A stretch of DNA of 62,962 nt from Mycoemilia scoparia (taxonomy: Eukaryota; Kickxellomycota; Kickxellomycetes; Kickxellales; Kickxellaceae), in the NCBI GenBank assembly GCA_027575805.1, contig JANBPU010000094.1, positions 1 through 62,962 of the forward strand. The letters run 5' to 3'. Below the pieces are notes generated by a model. The model was not told the origin of the DNA and did not search any database. It was given only the letters and a program-made list of their open reading frames with translations. Every line of letters begins with the position of its first letter. The first letter of the stretch is position 1. Positions 51,232 to 62,882 of the stretch are shown piece after piece. The position numbers and the translations under genes are program-made.

Positions 51232-52274
51232 GGGGTTTTTTCATCGGTTCCGATGTGTACATGGGGCTTGCCATGTATGATGGTAGCTGTTGAGGCAGGG
51301 AAGATAGGAAATATCTGTGTGTTTGTGAGTGAGTGAGTGAGTGGCAAAGAGAAAAGGGCTGATAATTTTCCAAATGTTGGGAGATTTCCCATTCCTATTT
51401 ATACAAAATCAATTGGCAGTATATAAACATAATTTTTGTGTGTAACTTGACATTTTTCAAGATTTTTATTGTAGAATGGATGATGAGTGGCTAAAAAACA
51501 CAAAATATTTTGTAGTTTGGTTGTAAAGAATATTTTGTTTTCTAAAAATGATAGAATATAATGGCCAAATTTTACCATGGTGGTGTAAACTCAGCCAAAA
51601 AAATTACTCGAATTTTGATATATTTGGTTAAAAGAAATTTTTTGTTGCAACATTAAAATTGGTGATACTCTGATACAGCGAGAGGCAAAGTTGGAGATTT
51701 GAAAAGAGTTGCAAATTCTACACATATTTGGGTCATAATTTTTGAAGGGTGAAAGTTTACTAGTAAAACTGGACATCCATTTGGTTTTGATTGCTGCCCC
51801 TATAATTATTGCTCATATAGTCGGATTTTGCTTGGAATCAAATGTATAGCATTGCAGACAAAAATGGTTCCTCACAACTTGTCCCAATTATCAAGCAATT
51901 CGCATTTAATTCCTAGAAAAGCTATTGTTTTTGTCAAATGTCTCGTGAAATATGGTAATCTTGCAAAATAAAGCTATATTGTCTAATAAATATTACCAAA
52001 TAGGTGAAAGATAATTATCATAAAAACAGTTTAGTGTAGAGTGTATAAATCAAATCAATAAAGGCGAGACAATGCCATGTAAACTACATTGCTGATTTTT
52101 AATTTAAAAGGAGATGTGTGACTGAAGGCCAGGAACACAGACCCATGATTAAAGCGCATAAGAAGTGGCATGAGAGAGCAAAAAAGAAAGATAGCTGTTA
52201 AATATAAGTGGAATCAAAGGAATGTTTGGGGAGGGGTGGTAAGTTACACATAAAGTTGTTGCGATGGAATTTAA
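51232..52274. other. intergenic, promoter of the acidic protein gene plus a MITE
   Basis: A (GAGT)n run near 51326-51343 lies about 95-110 bases upstream of the minus-strand start. MITE copy 7 is at 51727-51820. Otherwise AT-rich and featureless. Confidence 0.45.
51727..51820 (+). repeat. MITE-like repeat, copy 7
   Basis: GGGTCATAATTTTTGAAGGG, then TGAAAGTTTACTAGTAAAAC and TGGACATCCATTTGG, ending in AATTATTGCTCATATAG. It is very close to the copies at 16302 and 62883. Confidence 0.65.
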
Positions 52275-55200
52275 TTAGGTATCTATTTGAGTTGTTGTGG
52301 ACATGTCTTGAGCACGCTTACATCTCTGGCAGACTAGGAGATATGTTCGTATCTGATGTTGGCTGTCTCCATTATCATTACCACTGCTATTGTTGGATCT
52401 TGGTTTGTTGTAATCTCCAGAAAGAATTGGGAATGCAGTAAAGTCAGTAGCTTGGCAATGTGGGCATGGTTTGGATGTTATGACTCTGGCCTTTGGTGGC
52501 TCTGGAAGAGGATCATGTGAAGATGACTGTTGTATGTTTCCCACAGTTGGAGTATTCGGTGCTGTGGTTGATAGCTTCTTACCATCTTTTGCTGATGATG
52601 ACTGGTCAACCTGGTCTTGCTCCTTGGCGTCTGAGTCTTTCAAGGACAGTGTTGATGATTTGCGGTTTTTTCCTTTGCGGTTAACACGGTCAAAGAAACG
52701 CCTTGTAAATGATCTGGTTGGCTCTTTCTTCTCTGGACTTGCATTGGTGGCTGTATCTATGGCACCAGCTGCTCCATGGCCATCTCCGTCGGGTTTTCCG
52801 GTATTGGAAATAGCGCTCTGTTGTTGCGGGTGAATTGGAAGTGTTGAGGTAGAGCTTGCAGCATCATGGTTTGACTTCCCCGCACTGATTACGTCATCTT
52901 GATCAGCACTTTGGAGGCTCTTTTTGTCCGCCTGGTGTAAATCCTTGAGACTAGCCCCTACAGAATTTCCGTTGCCATTTTCTGCTCCATCTGTAGGAAC
53001 AACAACAGCATCAGCAGCCTTTTCATCAGACTGAGCTGCTTCATACATTATACCTGCATTTGCACTCGACACAATTGATGGGTGGGCTTTAGACATGGGG
53101 CAAAAGCTTGGTGCATGTGGCTGTTGGGCAGGCACCGTATTTTTCGGGGCATTGATGTCTTTACGGAACACACGAATCTGGCCATGATAGTCAGCAGATA
53201 CAATAATTGCTGTGTAGTCTTCTACATCATCGTTCCACTCGTCGCTACCGTTATCATCAGCATTCCCACCTTGATTTTTTAGTTGTTGTGTGCCATTCCC
53301 ATGATATGTGCCAGTCTTGTCACCAGGCAAAAGATTCTCGACTTCGCCAGTTTCGTTGTTCCACCTGCGATACTTTTGACGAGAAAGGATTGGATCACCA
53401 TGTTTTGCCAAATATCTAAGGGTAGCTACTGGTACAAATATTGCCGTGCTGACATTAGCATCATGTGCAGGGAAGTACTCATAGATCGACTTCTCAACAA
53501 CTTTTCCTTCGAGGCTTTCCCATTGGTCATCAGCTAATGCACCCTGCTGCTGTTTGCTGCTTGGATCAGGATTTGTATTGCTAGCTGCACCTTTTCTATT
53601 CTTTGCGGCCGGTGTGTCATTTTCCTGAACTTCAGCATCAACATCTTCCTTCAGATCTTTAGTGGCAATGTGCTCTGGTAATGTCACATTTTCAGAGCTT
53701 GTTTGGTGTCGCTCTTTATCTTGTCTGGGAGCCCTATTTTTGTTTCTGGAATTGAAGAGCTTAGAAAATGGCTGGGTTAGAGCTTCGATTCCATGGGATG
53801 TCCTTGACTGCTTCTTTGCACGGATATGATCACAGGATGGATGCGTCGCAACAGTGGCAGCATTGTCTTGGGCAACTGACCAGACATAAATGTTGTGGTC
53901 CTCGCTTCCAGTGATCATGTACTGGCCATCCGAGCTAAATGTTGCATGCGACTGGCTACTGGCATTAACATGGCCCTTATATTTTCGCTGCAGCATCCTT
54001 TCTTTGAGCGAGTACATTCTCAGTCTTGAGTCATTGCTAGAAACCAAGAGTTGTTGCTGGTCTTTATCCAGGGATATGCCTGCTGTTGTAGACGAGGTGT
54101 CTGACAATCTACTGTTGGAGCTTGTTGAAGGCTTGGATACTGGCAAATACGCAAACCCAGTAATCTTGCTGCCCTTAGCATTATGACCACGTGAACTCCT
54201 AGCATGGAATCGCTTTTGGATTTCTAGACCCTTGGTTTTGTAAAACACACACATGCCACGATAGGTACCTACTACGATCTGGTCTCCAAGGTATGATGTG
54301 AAGCCAACGCTAGTGATCAACTGCTGGTCAGGAACTTCAGTCCATACTCTGACTTTGCGGGATGGGATATCCCACAATCTCAGTCGACAGTCCAATGAAC
54401 CACTGATAAAGTAGCGATCATCACGAGGATGGAAGGCAATAGATGGTACAATATCTTTGTGACGAAAGACACATAGGCATTCGGATCTCTTGGGATGCCA
54501 CAGACGAACCGTCCTATCCATTGATGCAGTAAGCAAAAAGTTGTTCTTGGACCATGAAAGCGATAGCACGTCACCAGTGTGTCCAACATATACCCGGTAC
54601 GGAGTGGGTTCAAACAGCTCATATGCTGGGAATATATTAGAGTTTAACTGGTCATATAGTCCAGCAAGCCTGTCAATTTCTTCTTGATGGTATAATGAGC
54701 TATTACCACTTGTTGCATTGGTTCCTGGCATTGTGGCAAAAGTATTTTGCTTGGTCAGGTTAGGTCTGTTGGAGGACTGTTGGCGGTGATCATTGTCTGC
54801 AGGTGTAGTTGTCTGTTTGAGCGACTCATTTGAAGCGTTGCCATTGATGTTGGGTAAATTTCCTCCACCATTTGCAAAGAGGTCAGAAAAATTGTGATCT
54901 TGTCCCTTCAAAGGCGACTCTGGTCTTGTCGTAATGTTATCAGACTCTCTTCTGCGTCCACCATTTAGAAGCCTGCTGGCTATCTGGAATCTTCCACTAG
55001 CTGGTGTTGATACTCCGCTATTTTTGCTTTTTGTGGGGGTGGATGGAGAGCCGTTTCTAGTAGTAGTATTATTATTGCTGCCGTTATAGCTACTATGTCC
55101 ACCGCTGTTTACCATAAATGTCCCAGCATGTTTACTAGCACTTCCCATGTCAGGTGTCTTTGATTCTTGGGGAATCTTTGTTGCAGAGCTTGAAGCATCA

Positions 55201-58200
55201 TCCACATCATGTGGCCCATGGTCGAATTTTCCACCAACAAACTGGCTAATAGCACGACGGTGAGACCGCTTGTTTCCAGAATTACGATTGAAGAATTTGT
55301 TGCCAACTGTACCGCCCTTTTCTTTTAGCTTTTGATCATTTGCTTGGAATGAAGGAGATGCAATAGTTGTAGTAGTACATTGATAAGCAGTATTTCCATC
55401 GCTAGCACTGTTTTTTACCGGGTAGGTATTTGAAACCAATCCTGGTGAATTCTGGTCACCTGGTGACTGGATTTGGGCATCAGCCAATGTATGGGCTCTT
55501 TGTCTTTGTTGCTGCTGGAGCTGTTGTTGTTTTTGCTGCTCCTTTTCTAGCTGCTTCTTGCATTCCTCAATAGCAAATGCCTTGAGTCTCCATATTCTCA
55601 CAATGCCATCCTGTCCACCAGCTGCAAAGTACCGACCACACTTGCTGAACTGAATATTCCAAATTGCGCCGGCTTGTCGACCAGCAGAGCCACCACCTCT
55701 CACGCTATTGGCTGTTGCTGGGTTGATATTGCTGGTACCAATGCTAGTAGTGCTAGCCATGCTGAGTCTGGAAGGAGAGTTACACAGCTGCTGGGCGTTG
55801 CAGCCCATTATAGAATTTACGTCGAATCCAATCCCATGATCCTGAGAATTAGTGGCTGGTACATTTCCTGCATAGCTGATATTGCGTTTACGCGACCTCG
55901 CAGCAGCACTGCCACCAGCACCAGCAGAGGCCTGAGGAACAGTGCCGGATTGACTGACCGGTATACTGTGCCTTGCACCAGAACTAATGGCATTCTTGGA
56001 AGTATTCATCAAGGTGCTAAAACCTGTGCCTGGTGGCTGCAAACTGCCACCTGTACTAAGCGCATTGATATAGTAATTGGGCTCATCGGCATTGGAGGAT
56101 GGCATGCCAGCAACAACGCCAGATGAATAAAGAGGTGTATCAAAGCCTGAATTGGTACATGTAGGAGGAGGATTGGTGATCAAAGGTGCTTGTGGATGCT
56201 GCTGATTTCTTCTTTCTCCTCGAAGCTTGGCAAGTGGTTTTGGATGCTGGGTGACCATCGATGTGAAAACACGACCTCCTGGTCTTCCTCCAAGCCAACC
56301 AGCAGAAGATGAAGGGTCAGCAGATAAATCGTGTGGAAGATCGGTGATACTGGATATACTTCCTGGTCTTTTATTAGTAGATCTTCCCGGATTGCTGGTC
56401 ACTCGTACAGTGCTGCCCTTTTTAATGGCTAAATCACCAGTACCGTCAGTCAGTGTTGCGACCTTGCTCATTCCCCCAGGTACACCTGATGTACCCGAAG
56501 AAACACTATTTTGATGTTGTCGACTGTGATTTAGGGAATCGGCTAATGCTAACCCCAAATTGTCATATGAACCTGTACTCAACTCTTGAGCTAAAAACAG
56601 TCTCCACAAGACTCTACGCTTAACACCCTTGGCACGAGTATGGACAAATCTCCAAGGTTCTACGGGAGTTTGAGATGCCTTCAAGGACTGCATTCGTAAC
56701 AAATCAAACTCAGAAAGAAGATTAGATGTTGTCGAAATGTCTCGGAGATGTGACTGTAATGCCAAATTGCTTTCATCGTGGTCTTCGTCGTGTTCAGCAT
56801 CATCTCCAGCTGCTCCTGTTGTGGTTTCAGGACCGCAAGCTTCTACATCGCTGTTGTTATTATCATCCTCAAAATTACTAGATTTGTTTGGATGGCGTAA
56901 CAAACTTGGACTCTTTCCAACATTTTGCTTGAGTTGTTGTTTCTGCCCAGCATTCGATGCATTGTTGGTTGAGGATGTCGATAAGGATACAGTAAAATCT
57001 TTAAGGTGCTTTCTCCTAAGCAGACCATCATTTCCTGGTTCTCCTGAGGCAGCTCTGAGAACTTCGTCTGGTGTTTCTGCATGACCAAGATCAACAACAA
57101 GGTCAGGATCATTGGTATATATCTTGTTTTTTGATCCACGACGGTCCGTTATACGATAATTTCCGTCTCCAACCATCTTGATAACTGGGCCAGCTGAAGA
57201 ATTGGAAGCAACGCCGCCACTTCCAGTAATAGCTGCAGAGTTATTGTTAGCATTGCTTGTAAAGGAGCTTGAATTATTCACTAGATGGCTACTACTAGGA
57301 TGATCTCGGTTAATTTTGTCATTATCTTTACTAGGTGAAGCAGCAGCAGCAGCAGCAGAGGATCCAGATCCAACAGAAGCTGCTGCTGCCCTAGTTACAA
57401 TACTGGATAGATATGAAAACGACGAAAGCCAAGACTTGGATTCAGGCTGTGTTGTAGTAGCGATCGATCCAGCTTTACTTGTTGCAGCATCACTCAATCC
57501 TTCAGCATGTTCACCTGCACCAGTAGTAGTGGAGGCTGAAGTGCCTTCTCTGATACTTTCGCTCATTGTTGGAGTCTTGACTATGACGCTATGACCCTTG
57601 CTAACAGCTCCACTGCTACTACCACCAATTACATCAACATCGCTATGGCCATGATGAGATTGGCTTACAGCATCTTTCTTGCTGAGCTGCGTATTTGATC
57701 TAGATAATATCGGACCAAGCATTGCAGCAGAACCTGATCCAGCTGCAGATGATGCTGCGGCATTGCTGCTGCTATTGTTGTTGGCGACTGGACTAGCAGC
57801 ATTTGGACCTGCAGGCGTTGTAGATGTAGAACTGGGTATCATTTGTGGAGCACGGCTGACTCTGCGCTGGAATCTTCTTCGCTCTTCGGATCTCTGAGAA
57901 AACTTTTTTCCTGTTCTTTTGGAAACATGGCGAGAAATGGGATCTTCAGCGAAAACTTGGTCATCACCACCACCGCCACCGCTTGCCATAGATGGTGAAC
58001 TGGATTGATGATGATGTTGATGATGATGATGATGATGACCGTGGAGATGATTTTTATTGGGATTATCTATCGATGTACGACTAATATCTCCACCACCCTT
58101 AACTCCGCTACCACCACTGGCTGCAACATCGGTGGAATTAGAAGGATGATCACCACCTTTTGGATTTGTAGCAGCTGGTGAAGAAGCCAGCGTTCCACTA

Positions 58201-59690
58201 TTAGCAGCATTATTGCTATTACTGCCACTATTGTATATATTACTTGGGAACCGAAGCAATCTAGGAACAACGCTTGATCCTCGTGGCGGTGGCGTTACAG
58301 GCCTGGTTTGTTCAGGGTTTCCAACATTTGGATCAGGTGTAGGAGATTCATTGGATTCAGCTGTTGCCGTTGCAACACCTGGCTCAACTTCTTGATCATA
58401 ATCTTCATCTTCGCCAGTATGAATATCTTTATCAACTTCACTATCTGAACCATGGTTGTGTTTGTGGTGGCGATGGTGGTGATGAGGAGACAATCGGGGT
58501 GATTGATTGTTTGAATTGGAGTGGCTTGCTGAATGAGAAATGTTTTTAATGCTATTAAAACCAGGAACATTCGAAATTGAGACTGATCTAAGCACGCCAC
58601 CAAGCATTCCACTGATGGCGCTGGTAGCACCATCAACCAAAGAAGAAATGCGCTCCTTGTGCAGTTTGATATGGGCTTGTACCATGCGTTGTTGAGTATC
58701 ATCATCCAAGACACGTCCAGAATTAAAGCCACCAGGTAGAGAACCTGGAACCGCTTCTCTGCTATTACTTTCGTCATTAGCATTGCCGCTACCGCTGTTG
58801 TTGTTGTTTTGATCACTATGCGTGCTTCCTAAACTCGAAGTGGATTTACGAAGATATCGTCTATGTTTCCGACTAGTACCACCACCAGACTTAGAAGCTG
58901 CTGCTGTAGTTTTTGTGGTAGCTGTAGTACCATTAGTTGCAACTGATCGAGAAGTATTCCGTTTCTGAATCTTGATATCTTTCGGAGAAAAGTTGCTTGT
59001 AATGTTTGGTATATTTGTGATAACCGGAGAATAATACTCGCTACCAGCAACACTAACATCCTCATCCACATAGACACTACTATTACGCCCATTTTTGTTG
59101 TTGTTCGTTGTGGTGGTAGTTGTAATGATTTCATCTAATCTTGGGGCTGGTGATACATCGCTATTACTGTTACCATTATTATTGGGGTTGTTTCCGTGAC
59201 GAGGACCCGGAGATCCAGATGCTCCGATAGTGGTTCCGCTCCTCCGTGATGACTTCAAGACAGGAGACGCATTACCAAATTTTTGACTTATCGGTGTGAT
59301 TGCAGCATTAGTAGTGGTAGTATTAGTAACTGTGTTGGTGTTGTCATTATTACTTGAATCTTGGGAAGCATTAGCTTGTAATAATTCAGAGTTCCTTTTA
59401 CTACGAAGGAATCCCCGACCACCACCACCACCACCGCTACTACTATTACTTTTACCAGGCTTCATTGTTTTTGACGATTTAAGATCGCCGTCAACATTAT
59501 TTGAAGAGGGAAATAACAACCGATCGTGATCCAAAACTGTTGGGGCAACGACAGCAGCAGTGGCATTTTCAGTTGTTGATACAGGCATTGACAAATGTTG
59601 TCCCACTAGTTCTGGTTGTGGCTGTGGTGATACTGCTTCTGTTTCTAGCTGGGCCGAAGAATGCGGCTGTTTAAGCGAACAGCTAGACAT
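52275..59690 (-). CDS. giant WD40-repeat protein, WDR44/Dgr2-like, 2471 residues
   Basis: A single 7.4-kb exon with TAA stop. Residues 1-1000 and most of the linkers are low-complexity Ser/Asn/Gly/Ala/His. The first conserved block is AKGVKRRVLWRLFLAQEL (about 1020). The first WD repeat is GAIWNIQFSKCGRYFAAGG, QDGIVRIWRL (about 1338-1370), followed by a Gln-rich, roughly 330-residue insertion. Repeats continue at about 1700-1935: HTGDVLSLSWSKNNFLLTAS, MDRTVRLWHPKRSECLC, IAFHPRDDRYFISGSLD, then the NDSRLRMYS and SEDHNIYVW blocks. A last repeat is at about 2160-2176. Wording and order match WDR44 of animals and Dgr2/YMR102C of yeast; WDR44 is a Rab11 effector in recycling. The C-terminus adds a four-Cys zinc-ribbon-like motif (CPHC ... 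CQRCK, about 2405-2460). At 2471 residues it is far longer than the ~900-residue relatives, mostly through disordered insertions. Confidence 0.88.
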   Translation of the reverse strand: MSSCSLKQPHSSAQLETEAVSPQPQPELVGQHLSMPVSTTENATAAVVAPTVLDHDRLLFPSSNNVDGDLKSSKTMKPGKSNSSSGGGGGGRGFLRSKRNSELLQANASQDSSNNDNTNTVTNTTTTNAAITPISQKFGNASPVLKSSRRSGTTIGASGSPGPRHGNNPNNNGNSNSDVSPAPRLDEIITTTTTTNNNKNGRNSSVYVDEDVSVAGSEYYSPVITNIPNITSNFSPKDIKIQKRNTSRSVATNGTTATTKTTAAASKSGGGTSRKHRRYLRKSTSSLGSTHSDQNNNNSGSGNANDESNSREAVPGSLPGGFNSGRVLDDDTQQRMVQAHIKLHKERISSLVDGATSAISGMLGGVLRSVSISNVPGFNSIKNISHSASHSNSNNQSPRLSPHHHHRHHKHNHGSDSEVDKDIHTGEDEDYDQEVEPGVATATAESNESPTPDPNVGNPEQTRPVTPPPRGSSVVPRLLRFPSNIYNSGSNSNNAANSGTLASSPAATNPKGGDHPSNSTDVAASGGSGVKGGGDISRTSIDNPNKNHLHGHHHHHHQHHHQSSSPSMASGGGGGDDQVFAEDPISRHVSKRTGKKFSQRSEERRRFQRRVSRAPQMIPSSTSTTPAGPNAASPVANNNSSSNAAASSAAGSGSAAMLGPILSRSNTQLSKKDAVSQSHHGHSDVDVIGGSSSGAVSKGHSVIVKTPTMSESIREGTSASTTTGAGEHAEGLSDAATSKAGSIATTTQPESKSWLSSFSYLSSIVTRAAAASVGSGSSAAAAAASPSKDNDKINRDHPSSSHLVNNSSSFTSNANNNSAAITGSGGVASNSSAGPVIKMVGDGNYRITDRRGSKNKIYTNDPDLVVDLGHAETPDEVLRAASGEPGNDGLLRRKHLKDFTVSLSTSSTNNASNAGQKQQLKQNVGKSPSLLRHPNKSSNFEDDNNNSDVEACGPETTTGAAGDDAEHDEDHDESNLALQSHLRDISTTSNLLSEFDLLRMQSLKASQTPVEPWRFVHTRAKGVKRRVLWRLFLAQELSTGSYDNLGLALADSLNHSRQHQNSVSSGTSGVPGGMSKVATLTDGTGDLAIKKGSTVRVTSNPGRSTNKRPGSISSITDLPHDLSADPSSSAGWLGGRPGGRVFTSMVTQHPKPLAKLRGERRNQQHPQAPLITNPPPTCTNSGFDTPLYSSGVVAGMPSSNADEPNYYINALSTGGSLQPPGTGFSTLMNTSKNAISSGARHSIPVSQSGTVPQASAGAGGSAAARSRKRNISYAGNVPATNSQDHGIGFDVNSIMGCNAQQLCNSPSRLSMASTTSIGTSNINPATANSVRGGGSAGRQAGAIWNIQFSKCGRYFAAGGQDGIVRIWRLKAFAIEECKKQLEKEQQKQQQLQQQQRQRAHTLADAQIQSPGDQNSPGLVSNTYPVKNSASDGNTAYQCTTTTIASPSFQANDQKLKEKGGTVGNKFFNRNSGNKRSHRRAISQFVGGKFDHGPHDVDDASSSATKIPQESKTPDMGSASKHAGTFMVNSGGHSSYNGSNNNTTTRNGSPSTPTKSKNSGVSTPASGRFQIASRLLNGGRRRESDNITTRPESPLKGQDHNFSDLFANGGGNLPNINGNASNESLKQTTTPADNDHRQQSSNRPNLTKQNTFATMPGTNATSGNSSLYHQEEIDRLAGLYDQLNSNIFPAYELFEPTPYRVYVGHTGDVLSLSWSKNNFLLTASMDRTVRLWHPKRSECLCVFRHKDIVPSIAFHPRDDRYFISGSLDCRLRLWDIPSRKVRVWTEVPDQQLITSVGFTSYLGDQIVVGTYRGMCVFYKTKGLEIQKRFHARSSRGHNAKGSKITGFAYLPVSKPSTSSNSRLSDTSSTTAGISLDKDQQQLLVSSNDSRLRMYSLKERMLQRKYKGHVNASSQSHATFSSDGQYMITGSEDHNIYVWSVAQDNAATVATHPSCDHIRAKKQSRTSHGIEALTQPFSKLFNSRNKNRAPRQDKERHQTSSENVTLPEHIATKDLKEDVDAEVQENDTPAAKNRKGAASNTNPDPSSKQQQGALADDQWESLEGKVVEKSIYEYFPAHDANVSTAIFVPVATLRYLAKHGDPILSRQKYRRWNNETGEVENLLPGDKTGTYHGNGTQQLKNQGGNADDNGSDEWNDDVEDYTAIIVSADYHGQIRVFRKDINAPKNTVPAQQPHAPSFCPMSKAHPSIVSSANAGIMYEAAQSDEKAADAVVVPTDGAENGNGNSVGASLKDLHQADKKSLQSADQDDVISAGKSNHDAASSTSTLPIHPQQQSAISNTGKPDGDGHGAAGAIDTATNASPEKKEPTRSFTRRFFDRVNRKGKNRKSSTLSLKDSDAKEQDQVDQSSSAKDGKKLSTTAPNTPTVGNIQQSSSHDPLPEPPKARVITSKPCPHCQATDFTAFPILSGDYNKPRSNNSSGNDNGDSQHQIRTYLLVCQRCKRAQDMSTTTQIDT

Positions 59691-61039
59691 AGAAACCCAA
59701 ATTCAGCCCACACCGTGTATGTCTATAGATATAGTTGTGTGTGTATATGTGTACGTGTATATGCGAATGACCCAATGAATAGCACGAATTGCTATTTCTT
59801 TAGGTGGCGTGATAATTATGTAAGGCTCTCTCTCTCTCTATACGTATATTTTGTGTCCTTCTTCTCAATGCGAATAAGGAAATTGGGAACTACAAGTGTG
59901 TGTGTATATATAAAAGTATATGTAAATAGAATAATAGGATAAATAGAGCAATGGTAGGTAAAGCAAAAGCAAAGTGAGTTTAGTCGGTTATAAGAATAGA
60001 AGACAAATTGGTGGACACATAGAAAGAGACACAACAAAACAAAGATGACTAGTATTATTTTGACTAAAAGAGTGTGATGGGGATACAAATAGAATTAATG
60101 CTATGATGATGATGATAGGAAGAGTGAGATAGGGAATGAAGAGTGGTCTAGCTTTGGTTTTGTTTGGGTGTGTGTGTGCTAAGTAACTTGTAGCTTTAAG
60201 CAAGGCATATAATAAATGCTGTGATGATGACAGTCCAGCAAATATGCTAGTAGCGGCGGTGCAACCAGGCTGAAGGTAAAGCATGGAATAGTAGTGATAA
60301 TTTGGGATATTTCTGGGCAGTCGAAATTTCAGAATGCCAAGCCCAAGGAATTGGTATTTATGAGAGTCAGAGCACCGGTTTGGGTAAAAGGTATATCCTT
60401 GGCGGCATCCTCTTTGAAACATAGCAGACAGCTGCCCCGTTTGTACTTACCACAACGACAAAGAAAACAGCAATAGGCAACGAACTTGCTACAACTAAAA
60501 TGCTATTAGCTGTAGCTTAAATACTTGGAAAAAGGAAGGGTCAGTACACAGCTAGAGAAAAGGAAGAACCAAAAATCAAGAAAGAATTCAGGAGTTTTTG
60601 CAATAACGAGGACATATGATCGAATGAGGAGCTCTTGGTGCTTTATAGCACCACAGCCATTTGTCAACATATCATTGACCACCATTGGAAAGACTTGGTC
60701 GAAATTAATAACAGGAAATAGCATATAACGGCCGTGGTATAAAAACGCACACACAAGCCGCACACATGGCAGAGGCACTATTGTAATATTGCGACTTTGA
60801 CCAATAAAGATCGTCACTAATGCTTCACCCGCACACATATCGCCCCTGTTTATCACTGTCTTTCTTTCTAGCACACGTACACAAACAAACTGGTTGTGCT
60901 TGGAAAAAGCAAAGGAACGTGGTTATGGAGCAGCGGTGGGCTTGCTTGTTTTTTGATGGATCCCAAGGAATGACCTTGGATATTACCTCAAAAAGGGCAA
61001 TGATGATGGTGGGGCCGTAATGATGAGACAGGCCATTTG

Positions 61040-61210
61040 ACAGTCTCCTCTTAAAGGATACTGGGATGCTTCCTCCACCCCCCCTCCCCCCGCATACCAT
61101 CCAATCATCCCTGAAACTCTGGCTAAAACAGACGGGTTATGGGCTGGCTTGCAGGGAATGTGTGAGGGCATCTGTCTGGTCACTTTTGGTGGTGAGCTTG
61201 CCATTTGAAA
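61040..61210. repeat. old dispersed intergenic repeat, copy a
   Basis: It can be aligned by eye with 62625-62775 over about 105 bp, at roughly 60-65% identity. Shared words include CCAAT(C/A)ATC, TATGGGCT, GAAATGT(G/A)TGAGGG, CTTTTG(G/A)TGG. No coding frame is kept in both. Confidence 0.45.
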
Positions 61211-62624
61211 AGCCACCATTACCAGCCATGTGGGGGGCAAACAATTGCCAAAAGCTCTTTTGCGCAGCACAATGGCCATGGCCATGGTCGTTTCAGGGGT
61301 GGTAGAGAGGAGGGAGGGTATGAGAAGGCAGACATGTATGTGTGGGCAGCAGCGGCAGCGTTGGAAGACATGCAGCAGCAAAGGATTTGGATTGATGTGT
61401 CTGCCAGCTGCAATGTGTGTGCGTGAGTGTGTCGTCGTCTTGAAGTATCAAATTCATGCAGTATTTTCTGTAGCGTGGCACGAGATCCATTCCAGCATCG
61501 TCATTTTCTCTCCGGTTTCACGAAATCATTGCGGATTGTGGAAGCCAAACAAACCGGATAATATCCTTGCTGACCCTAATATGATGATTCTTGAGCAACC
61601 CGACTGCCGCTTCCATCACCGTGATTTCTCGCATATTCTTTTATAGCACATAACTTGTGTTCTTGCATTCCTTTTACTAGTATTTAGTGGGTGGTGATAG
61701 TACAGGGTGCTTAAGTAGCAATATAACGGAGATAAGCAGATGTTGATGGTATTCCGGCCATAGGGAAGGAAGCTCCGCTAGATTCCGTCGGAACTCACCA
61801 TTAATGAAGTGCAGACCGATCTTGCAGACCACCAAACCATACTCGCTCAAGTCGACACTAATCTCCATTAGCTAGTGCAAGCTTTCATCAACAAAACAAA
61901 CGCTTTATAGCTTTGGCTCAATTATCGCAAGGGCAAATTTCCTTGGCTCCAAAAAGCAAGCCCCCTGTCAGGAACTGGGTTTGTCTTCCACAAAGAATTC
62001 GTTTATTTCATTTTGCATTTGTTTCTGTTACAACTGGGTATTTTCTATATAGTATCTGGGTATCTGGGTGTGTCTGTGTTTGGTATAGTGGCAAATCTCT
62101 TGGGGCAGTCTTTTCTTTTTCATACCATGTCATGTGTATGTGTGTGTGTGTAACAAATGTAACAATTTAGGCTCTTTGTTTCATATGTTTAACAAAGAGT
62201 TTTGATCTCCAACTTCCAAACCAAACAACCTTTGATGACCACAATAGCAGTGCTTCTTTATCTTTATTGATATAATCTGAAACAAAGTTTTTCCAAATTC
62301 CCACACAACATTGCATTGTTATTTTTACATTGTGGAATATAATATACCCATCTACTTCTCTACAAAAAGTGTAAATGTCCGTGGTGTCCTGTACTCTAGA
62401 TATGCACCAAATCAGACAAAAGACATGGATGGACACAACACGGATTGCAATAGAACTCTCACTTCCTTCTATCTGTATCTATGGTAGAAGCGCGGAATTA
62501 GTATCATGCAGCTAGTCAGTTCGCTTACTACTATCACGGATAAAGAATTGAAAATTTGATTGGCTACAATTTATTTCATTCCCATGTGCGTTCTTCCCCT
62601 CTTCTGTTTTTGGACACACGTCAG

Positions 62625-62775
62625 AATCTCCTTTGAAGGTGTACCAGAAGGATACCCTGGATAGTGGCCAATAATCTGCCAGGCTCCAGCCAAAATGTAT
62701 GGCCTATGGGCTAATATGCTGGAAATGTATGAGGGTATTTGCCTGTTCCCTTTTGATGGAGAACTTACTGTAGGA
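62625..62775. repeat. old dispersed intergenic repeat, copy b
   Basis: Partner of the copy at 61040-61210, in the same orientation. Confidence 0.45.
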
Positions 62776-62882
62776 ATAGCAATAATAATAATAATATCAG
62801 CCAATACTAATCTAAGCATTATCCTTGGCGTCTCAAACCAAATCACTCAAACGTTGCCTGAACAGCAGTCACCTCATGAACA

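Noticed and set aside
60506..61646. Several ORFs of 60-138 codons on both strands
   Set aside because: They overlap one another in all frames and cover a dispersed repeat. No domain, no consistent composition.
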